64,000 nt of DNA, from contig CAUVWQ010000025.1 in NCBI GenBank assembly GCA_963555705.1, positions 1-64,000 of the forward strand. Reading direction: 5' to 3'. Positions 8,969 through 23,600 of this stretch are shown in pieces. The stretch comes from Ligustrum vulgare. Taxonomy: Eukaryota > Streptophyta > Magnoliopsida > Lamiales > Oleaceae. Numbering within the stretch: position 1 is the first letter of the stretch; each line of letters opens with the position of its first letter. The position numbers were made by a program, and so were the translations under genes. A model generated the notes under the pieces. It was not told the DNA's origin. It saw nothing but the letters and a program-made list of their open reading frames with translations, and did not search any database.

Positions 8969-11900
8969 ATTATAGTTTGAAAGTCAGGATAATTCAACTG
9001 CCATTATAGTTTTCTCCATATTTTGTCCACCAGAGTACTGCAATTATAGTTCGAAAGTTAGGATAATTCAACTTTGAGGAAAAATTTCTCTAATATATAA
9101 TTTTCAAATTTACTCATTCTTATACCCAAATTTGCTAGAAAAAATGTCTATGCTGCTTATTTTCTAGAAAAGTAAGTTGACATGCACTTGTAATAATAAG
9201 CCTATGTTTTGTGACTGGGAGGTTAGTGCAATTGTGCAACCCTGTTTGCAATTGAATTTTAAGTTCATATTGATTTCAGAATGTGATTCGGAGAATGTGC
9301 ATTTGAGATTGTGATTTGATATCATCTATTACACAGAAACACAGCGCATTTCCGTTATACTTTTCTCCATATTTTGTCCACCAGAGTACTGCATTTATAG
9401 TTTGAAAGTTAGGATAATTCAACTTTGAGGAAAAATTTCTCTAATATATAATTTTCAAATTTACTCATTCTTATACCCAAATTTGCTAGAAAAAATGTCT
9501 ATGCTGCTTATTTTCTAGAAAAGTAAGATGGCATGCACTTGTAATAATAAGCCTATGTTTTGTGACTGCGAGGTTAGTGCAATTGTGCAACCCTGTTTGC
9601 AATTGAATTTTAAGTTCATATTGATTTGAGAATGTTATTCGGAGAATGTGCATTTGAGAATGTAATTTGATATCATTTATTACACTGAAACACAGCGCAC
9701 TGCCACTATAGTTTTCTCCATATTTTGTCCACCAGAGTACTGCCATTATTGTTTGAAAGTTAGGATAATTCAACTGCCATTATAGTTTTCTCCATATTTT
9801 GTCCACCAGAGTACTGCCATTATAGTTCGAAAGTTAGGATAATTCAACTTTGAGGAAAATTTTCTCTAATATATAATTTTCAAATTTACTCATTCTTGTA
9901 CTCAACTTTTCTAGAAAAAATTTCTAAGCTGCTTATTTTCTAGAAAAGTAAGTTGAGATGCACTTGTAATAATAAGCCTATGTTTGCCGACTGCTAGGTT
10001 AGTGCAATTGTGCAACCCTGTTTGCAATTGAATTGTAAGTTCATATTGATTTGAGAATGTTATTCGGAGAATGAACATTTGAGAATGTGATTTGATATCA
10101 TTTATTACACTGAAACACAGCGCATTTCCGTTATAGTTTTCTCCATATTTTTTCCACGAGAGTACTGCATTTATAGTTTGAAAGTTAGGATGATTCAACT
10201 TTGAGGAAAAATTTCTCTAATCTATAATTTTCAAATTTACTCATTCTTATATTCAACTTTTCTAGAAAAAAATGTATAAGCTGCTTATTTTCTAGAAAAG
10301 TAAGTTGACATGCACTTGTAATAATAAGCCTATGTTTGCCGACTGCTAGGTTAGTGCAATTGTGCAACCCTGTTTGCAATTGAATTGTAAGTTCTTATTG
10401 ATTTGAGAATGTAATTCTGAGAATGTGCATTTGAGAATGTGATTTGATATCATTTATTACACTGAAACACAGCGCACTGCCACTATAGTTTTCTCCATAT
10501 TTTGTCCACCAGAGTACTGCCATTATTGTTTGAAAGTTAGGATAATTCAACTACCATTATAATTTTCTCCATATTTTGTCCACCAGAGTACAGCCATTAT
10601 AGTTCGAAAGTTAGGATAATTCAACTTTGAGGAAAAATTTCTCTAATATATAATTTTCAAATTTACTCATTCTTATACCCAACTTTACTAGAAAAAATGT
10701 CTAAGCTGCTTATTTTCTAGAAAAGTAAGTTGACATGCACTTGTAACAATAAGCCTATGTTTGGTGACTACGAGGTTAGTGCAATTGTGCAACCCTGTTT
10801 GCAATTGAATTTTAAGTTCATATTGATTTGAGAATGTGATTCCGAGAATGTGCATTTGAGAATGTGATTTGATATCATCTATTACACAGAAACACAGCGC
10901 ATTTCCGTTATAGTTTTCTCCATATTTTTTCCACCAGAGTACTGCATTTATAGTTTGAAAGTTAGGATGATTCAACTTTGAGGAAAAATTTCTCTAATCT
11001 ATAATTTTCAAATTTACTCATTCTTATATTCAACTTTTCTAGAAAAAAATGTATAAGCTGCTTATTTTCTAGAAAAGTAAGTTGACATGCACTTGTAATA
11101 ATAAGCCTATGTTTGCCGACTGCTAGGTTAGTGCAATTGTGCAACCCTGTTTGCAATTGAATTGTAAGTTCTTATTGATTTGAGAATGTAATTCTGAGAA
11201 TGTGCATTTGAGAATGTGATTTGATATCATTTATTACACTGAAACACAGCGCATTGCCACTATAGTTTTCTCCATATTTTGTCCACCAGAGTACTGCCAT
11301 TATTGTTTGAAAGTTAGGATAATTCAACTACCATTATAATTTTCTCCATATTTTGTCCACCAGAGTACAGCCATTATAGTTCGAAAGTTAGGATAATTCA
11401 ACTTTGAGGAAAAATTTCTCTAATATATAATTTTCAAATTTACTCATTCTTATACCCAACTTTACTAGAAAAAATGTCTAAGCTGCTTATTTTCTAGAAA
11501 AGTAAGTTGACATGCACTTGTAACAATAAGCCTATGTTTGGTGACTACGAGGTTAGTGCAATTGTGCAACCCTGTTTGCAATTGAATTTTAAGTTCATAT
11601 TGATTTGAGAATGTGATTCGGAGAATGTGCATTTGAGAATGTGATTTGATATCATCTATTACACAGAAACACAGCGCATTTCCGTTATAGTTTTCTCCAT
11701 ATTTTTTCCACCAGAGTACTGCATTTATAGTTTGAAAGTTAGGATGATTCAACTTTGAGGAAAAATTTCTCTAATCTATAATTTTCAAATTTACTCATTC
11801 TTATATTCAACTTTTCTAGAAAAAAATGTATAAGCTGCTTATTTTCTAGAAAAGTAAGTTGACATGCACTTGTAATAATAAGCCTATGTTTGCCGACTGC

Positions 11901-13740
11901 TAGGTTAGTGCAATTGTGCAACCCTGTTTGCAATTGAATTGTAAGTTCTTATTGATTTGAGAATGTAAATCTGAGAATGTGCATTTGAGAATGTGATTTG
12001 ATATCATTTATTACACTGAAACACAGCGCACTGCCACTATAGTTTTCTCCATATTTTGTCCACCAGAGTACTGCCATTATTGTTTGAAAGTTAGGATAAT
12101 TCAACTACCATTATAATTTTCTCCATATTTTGTCCACCAGAGTACAGCCATTATAGTTCGAAAGTTAGGATAATTCAACTTTGAGGAAAAATTTCTCTAA
12201 TATATAATTTTCAAATTTACTCATTCTTATACCCAACTGTACTAGAAAAAATGTCTAAGCTGCTTATTTTCTAGAAAAGTAAGTTGACATGCACTTGTAA
12301 CAATAAGCCTATGTTTGGTGACTACGAGGTTAGTGCAATTGTGCAACCCTGTTTGCAATTGAATTTTAAGTTCATATTGATTTGAGAATGTGATTCGGAG
12401 AATGTGCATTTGAGAATGTGATTTGATATCATCTATTACACAGAAACACAGCGCATTTCCGTTATAGTTTTCTCCATATTTTTTCCACCAGAGTACTGCA
12501 TTTATAGTTTGAAAGTTAGGATGATTCAACTTTGAGGAAAAATTTCTCTAATCTATAATTTTCAAATTTACTCATTCTTATATTCAACTTTTCTAGAAAA
12601 AAATGTATAAGCTGCTTATTTTCTAGAAAAGTAAGTTGACATGCACTTGTAATAATAAGCCTATGTTTGCCGACTGCTAGGTTAGTGCAATTGTGCAACC
12701 CTGTTTGCAATTGAATTGTAAGTTCTTATTGATTTGAGAATGTAATTCTGAGAATGTGCATTTGAGAATGTGATTTGATATCATTTATTACACTGAAACA
12801 CAGCGCACTGCCACTATAGTTTTCTCCATATTTTGTCCACCAGAGTACTGCCATTATTGTTTGAAAGTTAGGATAATTCAACTGCCATTATAGTTTTCTC
12901 CATATTTTGTCCACAAGAGTACTTCCATTATAGTTCGAAAGTTAGGATAATTCAACTTTGAGGAAAATTTCTCTAATATATAATTTTCAAATTTACTCAT
13001 TCTTATACCCAACTTTGCTAGAAAAAATGTCTAAGCTGCTTATTTTCTAGAAAAGTAAGTTGACATGCACTTGTAACAATAAGCCTATGTTTGGTGACTA
13101 CGAGGTTAGTGCAATTGTGCAACCCTGTTTGCAATTGAATTGTAAGTTCATATTGATTTGAGAATGTTATTCGGAGAATGTGCATTTGAGAATGTAATTT
13201 GATATCATTTATTACACTGAAACACAGCGCACTGCCACTATAGTTTTCTCCATATTTTGGCCACCACAGTACTGCCATTATTGTTTGAAAGTTAGGATAA
13301 TTCAACTGCCATTATAGTTTTCTCCATATTTTGTCCACAAGAGTACTGCCATTATAGTTCGAAAGTTAGGATAATTCAACTTTGAAGAAAAATTTCTCTA
13401 ATATATAATTTTCAAATTTACTCATTCTTATACCCAACTTTGCTAGAAAAAATGTCTAAGCTGCTTATTTTCTAGAAAAGTAAGTTGACATGCACTTGTA
13501 ACAATAAGCCTATGTTTGGTGACTACGAGGTTAGTGCAATTGTGCAACCCTGTTTGCAATTGAATTTTAAGTTCATATTGATTTGAGAATGTGATTCGGA
13601 GAATGTGCATTTGAGAATGTGATTTGATATCATCTATTACACAGAAACACAGCGCATTTCCGTTATAGTTTTCTCCATATTTTGTCCACCAGAGTACTGC
13701 CATTATAGTTCGAAAGTTAGGATAATTCAACTTTGAGGAA
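8969..13740. repeat. Satellite subfamily I block
   Basis: Diagnostic bases are GATTTGATATCAT, where subfamily II has GATTTGGTATCAT; GAATTTTAAG or GAATTGTAAG, where II has GAATTTAATTTC; and CACAGCGCA before the 74-bp block. Monomers here differ from each other more than those in the right half of the window. The right boundary is approximate because monomers around 13650-13810 share sequence with both types. Confidence 0.8.
10126..12885. repeat. 777-bp dimeric higher-order repeat, about 3.5 copies
   Basis: The anchor GGTTAGTG occurs at 10349, 10774 and 11126 (425 + 352 = 777), and corresponding positions repeat every 777 bp up to about 12680. Successive copies differ by only a few bases, for example one base near 11967. 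The dimer joins a two-block and a one-block monomer. The array ends where ACCATTATAATTTTC is replaced by GCCATTATAGTTTTC near 12885. A further single copy lies near 15690-16440. Confidence 0.85.
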
Positions 13741-14685
13741 AAATTTCTCTAATCTATAATTTTCAAATTTACTCATTCTTATACCCAACTTTGCTAGAAA
13801 AAATGTCTAAGCTGCTCATTTTCTAGAAAATTAAGTTGACATGCACTTGTAATAATAAGCCTATGTTTGGTGACTGCGAGGTTAGTGCAATTGTGCAACC
13901 CTGTTTGCAATTGAATTTAATTTCATATTGATTTGAGAATGTGATTCGGAGAATGTACATTTGAGAATGTGATTTGGTATCATCTACTACACTGAAACAC
14001 TGCGCACTGCCATTATAGTTTTCTCCATATTTTGTCCACCAGAGTATTGCCATTACTGGTTGAAAGTTAGGATAATTCAACTGCCATTAGAGTTTTCTCC
14101 ATATTTTGTCCACCAGAGTACTGCCATTGTAGTTCGAAAGTTAGGATAATTCAACTTTGAGGAAAAATTTCTCTAATCTATAATTTTCAAATTTACTCAT
14201 TCTTATACCCAACTTTGCTAGAAAAAATGTCTAAGCTGCTCATTTTCTAGAAAATTAAGTTGACATGCACTTGTAATAATAAGCCTATGTTTGGTGACTG
14301 CGAGGTTAGTGCAATTGTGCAACCCTATTTGCAATTGAATTTAATTTCATAATGACTTGAGAATGTGATTCGGAGAATGTGATTTGGTATCATTTACTAC
14401 ATTGAAACACTGCGCACTACCATTATAGTTTTCTCCATATTTTGTCCACCAGAGTAGTGCCATTACTGTTTGAAAGTTAGGATAATTCAACTGCCATTAT
14501 AGTTTTCTCCACATTTTGTCCACCAGAGTACTACCATTATAGTTCGAAAGTTAGGATAATTCAACTTTGAGGAAAAATATCTCTAATATATAATTTTCAA
14601 ATTTACTCATTCTTATACCCAACTTTGCTAGAAAAAATGTCTAAGCTGCTTATTTCTAGAAAATTAAGTTGATATGCACTGGTAA
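13140..14685. repeat. Segment duplicated 3937 bp downstream (17077-18620)
   Basis: Corresponding features recur at a constant offset of 3937 bp: the TTTTGGCCACCACAG variant, the CTGCTCATTTTCTAGAAAAT variant and the ACTGGTAATAATAAG variant. The segment joins the end of a subfamily I monomer to subfamily II monomers. The left end (13105-13140) and right end (14687-14709) fall inside monomers, so the flanking monomers are chimeras. Confidence 0.8.
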
Positions 14686-14690
14686 TAATA
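13741..14690. repeat. Subfamily II island inside subfamily I
   Basis: About two monomers with GAATTTAATTTC and GATTTGGTATCAT markers. They sit between subfamily I DNA on both sides; subfamily I resumes at 14690-17690. The island is the copy of 17677-18620 described above. Confidence 0.75.
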
Positions 14691-17689
14691 AGCCTATGTT
14701 TGGTGACTGGGAGGTTAGTGCAATTGTGCAACCCTGTTTGCAATTGAATTTTAAGTTCATATTGATTTGAGAATGTTATTCGGAGAATGTGCATTTGAGA
14801 ATGTAATTTGATATCATTTATTACACTGAAACACAGCGCACTGCCACTATAGTTTTCTCCATATTTTGTCCACCAGAGTACTGCCATTATTGTTTGAAAG
14901 TTAGGATAATTCAACTGCCATTATAGTTTTCTCCATATTTTGTCCACCAGAGTACTGCCATTATAGTTCGAAAGTTAGGATAATTCAACTTTGAGGAAAA
15001 TTTTCTCTAATATATAATTTTCAAATTTACTCATTCTTGTACTCAACTTTTCTAGAAAAAATTTCTAAGCTGCTTATTTTCTAGAAAAGTAAGTTGAGAT
15101 GCACTTGTAATAATAAGCCTATGTTTGCCGACTGCTAGGTTAGTGCAATTGTGCAACCCTGTTTGCAATTGAATTGTAAGTTCATATTGATTTGAGAATG
15201 TTATTCGGAGAATGAGCATTTGAGAATGTGATTTGATATCATTTATTACACTGAAACACAGCGCATTTCCGTTATAGTTTTCTCCATATTTTATCCACCA
15301 GAGTACTGCATTTATAGTTTGAAAGTTAGGATAATTCAACTTTGATGAAAAATTTCTCTAATATATAATTTTCAAATTTACTCATTCTTATACCCAAATT
15401 TGCTAGAAAAAATGTCTATGCTGCTTATTTTCTAAAAAAGTAAGTTGACATGCACTTGTAATAATAAGCCTATGTTTTGGGACTGCGAGGTTAGTACAAT
15501 TGTGCAACCCTGTTTGCAATTGAATTGTAAGTTCATATTGATTTGAGAATGTTATTTGGAGAATGTGCATTTGAGAATATAATTTGATATCATTTATTAC
15601 ACTGAAACATAGCGCACTGCCACTATAGTTTTCTCCATATTTTGTCCACCAGAGTACTGCCATTATTGTTTGAAAGTTAGGATAATTCAACTACCATTAT
15701 AATTTTCTCCATATTTTGTCCACCAGAGTACAGCCATTATAGTTCGAAAGTTAGGATAATTCAACTTTGAGGAAAAATTTCTCTAATATATAATTTTCAA
15801 ATTTACTCATTCTTATACCCAACTTTGCTAGAAAAAATGTCTAAGCTGCTTATTTTCTAGAAAAGTAAGTTGACATGCACTTGTAACAATAAGCCTATGT
15901 TTGGTGACTACGAGGTTAGTGCAATTGTGCAACCCTGTTTGCAATTGAATTTTAAGTTCATATTGATTTGAGAATGTGATTCCGAGAATGTGCATTTGAG
16001 AATGTGATTTGATATCATCTATTACACAGAAACACAGCGCATTTCCGTTATAGTTTTCTCCATATTTTTTCCACCAGAGTACTGCATTTATAGTTTGAAA
16101 GTTAGGATGATTCAACTTTGAGGAAAAATTTCTCTAATCTATAATTTTCAAATTTACTCATTCTTATATTCAACTTTTCTAGAAAAAAATGTATAAGCTG
16201 CTTATTTTCTAGAAAAGTAAGTTGACATGCACTTGTAATAATAAGCCTATGTTTGCCGACTGCTAGGTTAGTGCAATTGTGCAACCCTGTTTGCAATTGA
16301 ATTGTAAGTTCTTATTGATTTGAGAATGTAATTCTGAGAATGTGCATTTGAGAATGTGATTTGATATCATTTATTACACTGAAACACAGCGCACTGCCAC
16401 TATAGTTTTCTCCATATTTTGTCCACCAGAGTACTGCCATTATTGTTTGAAAGTTAGGATAATTCAACTGCCATTATAGTTTTCTCCATATTTTGTCCAC
16501 AAGAGTACTGCCATTATAGTTCGAAAGTTAGGATAATTCAACTTTGAGGAAAATTTCTCTAATATATAATTTTCAAATTTACTCATTCTTATACCCAACT
16601 TTGCTAGAAAAAATGTCTAAGCTGCTTATTTTCTAGAAAAGTAAGTTGACATGCACTTGTAACAATAAGCCTATGTTTGGTGACTACGAGGTTAGTGCAA
16701 TTGTGCAACCCTGTTTGCAATTGAATTTTAAGTTCATATTGATTTGAGAATGTGATTCGGAGAATGTGCATTTGAGAATGTGATTTGATATCATCTATTA
16801 CACAGAAACACAGCGCATTTCCGTTATAGTTTTCTCCATATTTTGTCCACCAGAGTACTGCATTTATAATTTGAAAGTTAGGATAATTCAACTTTGAGGA
16901 AAAATTTCTCTAATATATAATTTTCAAATTTACTCATTCTTATACCCAAATTTGCTAGAAAAAATGTCTATGCTGCTTATTTTCTAGAAAAGTAAGTTGA
17001 CATGCACTTGTAATAATAAGCCTATGTTTTGTGACTGCGAGGTTAGTGCAATTGTGCAACCCTGTTTGCAATTGAATTGTAAGTTCATATTGATTTGAGA
17101 ATGTTATTCGGAGAATGTGCATTTGAGAATGTAATTTGATATCATTTATTACACTGAAACACAGCGCACTGCCACTATAGTTTTCTCCATATTTTGGCCA
17201 CCACAGTACTGCCATTATTGTTTGAAAGTTAGGATAATTCAACTGCCATTATAGTTTTCTCCATATTTTGTCCACAAGAGTACTGCCATTATAGTTCGAA
17301 AGTTAGGATAATTCAACTTTGAAGAAAAATTTCTCTAATATATAATTTTCAAATTTACTCATTCTTATACCCAACTTTGCTAGAAAAAATGTCTAAGCTG
17401 CTTATTTTCTAGAAAAGTAAGTTGACATGCACTTGTAACAATAAGCCTATGTTTGGTGACTACGAGGTTAGTGCAATTGTGCAACCCTGTTTGCAATTGA
17501 ATTTTAAGTTCATATTGATTTGAGAATGTGATTCGGAGAATGTGCATTTGAGAATGTGATTTGATATCATCTATTACACAGAAACACAGCGCATTTCCGT
17601 TATAGTTTTCTCCATATTTTGTCCACCAGAGTACTGCCATTATAGTTCGAAAGTTAGGATAATTCAACTTTGAGGAAAAATTTCTCTAA

Positions 17690-20600
17690 TCTATAATTTT
17701 CAAATTTACTCATTCTTATACCCAACTTTGCTAGAAAAAATGTCTAAGCTGCTCATTTTCTAGAAAATTAAGTTGACATGCACTTGTAATAATAAGCCTA
17801 TGTTTGGTGACTGCGAGGTTAGTGCAATTGTGCAACCCTGTTTGCAATTGAATTTAATTTCATATTGATTTGAGAATGTGATTCGGAGAATGTACATTTG
17901 AGAATGTGATTTGGTATCATCTACTACACTGAAACACTGCGCACTGCCATTATAGTTTTCTCCATATTTTGTCCACCAGAGTATTGCCATTACTGGTTGA
18001 AAGTTAGGATAATTCAACTGCCATTAGAGTTTTCTCCATATTTTGTCCACCAGAGTACTGCCATTGTAGTTCGAAAGTTAGGATAATTCAACTTTGAGGA
18101 AAAATTTCTCTAATCTATAATTTTCAAATTTACTCATTCTTATACCCAACTTTGCTAGAAAAAATGTCTAAGCTGCTCATTTTCTAGAAAATTAAGTTGA
18201 CATGCACTTGTAATAATAAGCCTATGTTTGGTGACTGCGAGGTTAGTGCAATTGTGCAACCCTATTTGCAATTGAATTTAATTTCATAATGACTTGAGAA
18301 TGTGATTCGGAGAATGTGATTTGGTATCATTTACTACATTGAAACACTGCGCACTACCATTATAGTTTTCTCCATATTTTGTCCACCAGAGTAGTGCCAT
18401 TACTGTTTGAAAGTTAGGATAATTCAACTGCCATTATAGTTTTCTCCACATTTTGTCCACCAGAGTACTACCATTATAGTTCGAAAGTTAGGATAATTCA
18501 ACTTTGAGGAAAAATATCTCTAATATATAATTTTCAAATTTACTCATTCTTATACCCAACTTTGCTAGAAAAAATGTCTAAGCTGCTTATTTCTAGAAAA
18601 TTAAGTTGATATGCACTGGTAATAATAAGCCTATGTTTGGTGACTGCGAGGTTAGTGCAATTGTGCAACCCTGTTTGCAATTGAATTTAATTTCATATTG
18701 ATTTGAGAATGTGATTCGGAGAATGTACATTTGAGAATGTGATTTGGTATCATTTATTACACTGAAACACAGCATACTGCCATTATAGTTTTCTCAATAT
18801 TTTGTCCACCAGAGTACTGCCATTACAGTTTGAAAGTTAGGATATTTCAACTGCCAATGTAGTTTTCTCCATATTTTGTCCACCAGAGTACTGCCATTAT
18901 AGTTCGAAAGTTAGGATAATTCAACTTTGTGGAAAAATTTCTCTAATCTATAATTTTCAAATTTACTCATTCTTATACCCAACTTTGCTAGAAAAAATGT
19001 CTAAGCTGCTTATTTCTAGAAAATTAAGTTGATATGCACTTGTAATAATAAGCATATGTTTGGTTACTGCGAGGTTAGTGCAATTGTGCAACCCTGTTTG
19101 CAATTGAATTTAATTTCATAATGATTTGAGAATGTGATTCGGAGAATGTTCATTTGAGAATGTGATTTGGTATCATTTACTACACTGAAACACTGCGCAC
19201 TGCCATTATAGTTTTCTCCATATTTTGTCCACCAGAGTAGTGCAATTACTGTTTGAAAGTTTGGATAATTCAACTGCCATTGTAGTTTTCTCCATATTTT
19301 GTCCACCAGAGTACTACCATTATAGTTCGAAAGTTAGGATAATTCAACTTTGAGGAAAAATTTCTCTAATCTATAATTTTCAAATTTACTCATTCTTATA
19401 CCCAACTTTGCTAGAAAAAATGTCTAAGCTGCTCATTTTCTAGAAAATTAAGTTGACATGCACTTGTAATAATAAGCCTATGTTTGGTGACTGCGAGGTT
19501 AGTGCAATTGTGCAACCCTGTTTGCAATTGAATTTAATTTCATATTGATTTGAGAATGTGATTCGGAGAATGTACATTTGAGAATGTGATTTGGTATCAT
19601 CTACTACACTGAAACACTGCGCACTGCCATTATAGTTTTCTCCATATTTTGTCCACCAGAGTATTGCCATTACTGGTTGAAAGTTAGGATAATTCAACTG
19701 CCATTAGAGTTTTCTCCATATTTTGTCCACCAGAGTACTGCCATTGTAGTTCGAAAGTTAGGATAATTCAACTTTGAGGAAAAATTTCTCTAATCTATAA
19801 TTTTAAAATTTACTCATTCTTATACCCAACTTTGCTAGAAAAAATGTCTAAGCTGCTTATTTTCTAGAAAAGTAAGTTGACATGCACTTGTAATAATAAG
19901 CCTATGTTTGGTGACTGCGAGGTTAGTGCAATTGTGCAACCCTGTTTGCAATTGAATTTAATTTCATAATGACTTGAGAATGTGATTCGGAGAATGTGAT
20001 TTGGTATCATTTACTACATTGAAACACTGCGCACTACCATTATAGTTTTCTCCATATTTTGTCCACCAGAGTAGTGCCATTACTGTTTGAAAGTTAGGAT
20101 AATTCAACTGCCATTATAGTTTTCTCCACATTTTGTCCACCAGAGTACTACCATTATAGTTCGAAAGTTAGGATAATTCAACTTTGAGGAAAAATATCTC
20201 TAATATATAATTTTCAAATTTACTCATTCTTATACCCAACTTTGCTAGAAAAAATGTCTAAGCTACTTATTTCTAGAAAATTAAGTTGATATGCACTGGT
20301 AATAATAAGCCTATGTTTGGTGACTGCGAGGTTAGTGCAATTGTGCAACCCTGTTTGCAATTGAATTTAATTTCATATTGATTTGAGAATGTGATTCGGA
20401 GAATGTACATTTGAGAATGTGATTTGGTATCATCTACTACACTGAAACACTGCGCACTGCCATTATAGTTTTCTCCATATTTTGTCCACCAGAGTATTAA
20501 AATTACTGGTTGAAAGTTAGGATAATTCAATTGCCATTAGAGTTTTCTCCATATTTTGTCCACCAGAGTACTGCCATTGTAGTTCGAAAGTTAGGATAAT

Positions 20601-23600
20601 TCAACTTTGAGGAAAAATTTCTCTAATCTATAATTTTCAAATTTACTCATTCTTATACCCAACTTTGCTAGAAAAAATGTCTAAGCTGCTTATTTTCTAG
20701 AAAAGTAAGTTGACATGCACTTGTAATAATAAGCCAATGTTTGGTGACTGCGAGGTTAGTGCAATTGTGCAACCCTGTTTGCAATTGAATTTAATTTCAT
20801 ATTGATTTGAGAATGTGATTCGGAGAATGTACATTTGAGAATGTGATTTGGTATCATTTATTACACTGAAACACAGCATACTGCCATTATAGTTTTCTCA
20901 ATATTTTGTCCACCAGAGTATTGCCATTACAGTTTGAAAGTTAGGATAATTCAACTGCCATTAGAGTTTTCTCCATATTTTGTCCACCAGAGTATTGCCA
21001 TTGTAGTTCAAAAGTTAGTATAATTCAACTTTGAGGAAAAATTTCTCAAATCTATAATTTTCAAATTTACTCATTCTTCTACCCAACTTTGCTAGAAAAA
21101 ATGTCTAAGCTGCTTATTTTCTAGAAAAGTAAGTTGACATGCACATGTAATAATAAGCCTATGTTTGGTGACTGCGAGGTTAGTGCAATTGTGCAACCCT
21201 GTTTGCAATTGAATTTAATTTCATAATGATTTGAGAATGTGATTCGGAGAATGTTCATTTGAGAATGTGAATTGGTATCATTTACTACACTGAAACACTG
21301 CGCACTGCCATTATAGTTTTCTCCATATTTTGTCCACCAGAGTAGTGCCATTACCGTTTGAAAGTTTGGATAATTCAACTGCCATTATAGTTTTCTCCAT
21401 ATTTTGTCCACCAGAGTACTGCCATTATAGTTCGAAAGTTAGGATAATTCAACTTTGAGGAAAAATTTCTCTAATCTATAATTTTCAAATTTACTCATTC
21501 TTATACCCAACTTTGCTAGAAAAAATGTCTAAGCTGCTCATTTTCTAGAAAATTAAGTTGACATGCACTTGTAATAATAAGCCTATGTTTGGTGACTGCG
21601 AGGTTAGTGCAATTGTGCAACCCTGTTTGCAATTGAATTTAATTTCATATTGATTTGAGAATGTGATTCGGAGAATGTACATTTGAGAATGTGATTTGGT
21701 ATCATCTACTACACTGAAACACTGCGCACTGCCATTATAGTTTTCTCCATATTTTGTCCACCAGAGTATTGCCATTACTGGTTGAAAGTTAGGATAATTC
21801 AACTGCCATTAGAGTTTTCTCCATATTTTGTCCACCAGAGTACTGCCATTGTAGTTCGAAAGTTAGGATAATTCAACTTTGAGGAAAAATTTCTCTAATC
21901 TATAATTTTCAAATTTACTCATTCTTATACCCAACTTTGCTAGAAAAAATGTCTAAGCTGCTTATTTTCTAGAAAAGTAAGTTGACATGCACTTGTAATA
22001 ATAAGCCAATGTTTGGTGACTGCGAGGTTAGTGCAATTGTGCAACCCTGTTTGCAATTGAATTTAATTTCATATTGATTTGAGAATGTGATTCGGAGAAT
22101 GTACATTTGAGAATGTGATTTGGTATCATCTACTACACTGAAACACTGCGCACTGCCATTATAGTTTTCTCCATATTTTGTCCACCAGAGTATTAAAATT
22201 ACTGGTTGAAAGTTAGGATAATTCAATTGCCATTAGAGTTTTCTCCATATTTTGTCCACCAGAGTACTACCATTATAGTTCGAAAGTTAGGATAATTCAA
22301 CTTTGAGGAAAAATATCTCTAATATATAATTTTCAAATTTACTCATTCTTATACCCAACTTTGCTAGAAAAAATGTCTAAGCTGCTTATTTCTAGAAAAT
22401 TAAGTTGATATGCACTGGTAATAATAAGCCTATGTTTGGTGACTGCGAGGTTAGTGCAATTGTGCAACCCTGTTTGCAATTGAATTTAATTTCATAATGA
22501 TTTGAGAATGTGATTCAGAGAATGTTCATTTGAGAATGTGATTTGGTATCATTTACTACACTGAAACACTGCGCACTGCCATTATAGTTTTCTCCATATT
22601 TTGTCCACCAGAGTAGTGCCATTACTGTTTGAAAGTTTGGATAATTCAACTGCCATTGTAGTTTTCTCCATATTTTGTCCACCAGAGTACTGCCATTATA
22701 GTTCGAAAGTTAGGATAATTCAACTTTGAGGAAAAATTTCTCTAATCTGTATTTTTCAAATTTACTCATTCTTATACCCAACTTTATTAGAAAAAATGTC
22801 TAAGCTGCTTATTTTCTAGAAAAGTAAGTTGACATGCACTTGTAATAATAAGCCTATGTTTGGTGACTGCGAGGTTAGTGCAATTGTGCAACCCTGTTTG
22901 CAATATAATTTAATTTCATATTGATTTGAGAGTGTGATTCGGAGAATGTTCATTTGAGAATGTGATTTGGTATCATTTACTACACTGAAACACTGCGCAC
23001 TGCCATTATAGTTTTCTCCATATTTTGTCCACCAGAGTAGTGCCATTACTGTTTGAAAGTTTGGATAATTCAACTGGCATTGTAGTTTTCTCCATATTTT
23101 GTCCACCAGAGTACTGCCATTATAGTTCGAAAGTTAGGATAATTCAACTTTGAGGAAAAATTTCTCTAATCTGTAATTTTCAAATTTACTCATTCTTATA
23201 CCCAACTTTATTAGAAAAAATGTCTAAGCTGCTTATTTTCTAGAAAAGTAAGTTGACATGCCCTTGTAATAATAAGCCTATGTTTGGTGACTGCGAGGTT
23301 AGTGCAATTGTGCAACCCTGTTTGCAATATAATTTAATTTCATATTGATTTGAGAGTGTGATTCGGAGAATGTAGATTTGAGAATGTGATTTGGTATCAT
23401 TTATTACACTGAAACACAGCATACTGCCATTATAGGTTTCTCAATATTTGTCCACCAGAGTACTGCCATTACAGTTTTAAAGTTAGGATAATTCAACTGC
23501 CATTAGAGTTTTCTCCATATTTTGTCCACCATAGTACTGCCGTTGTAGTTCAAAAGTTAGGATAATTTAACTCTGAGGAAAAATTTCTCTTATCTATAAT

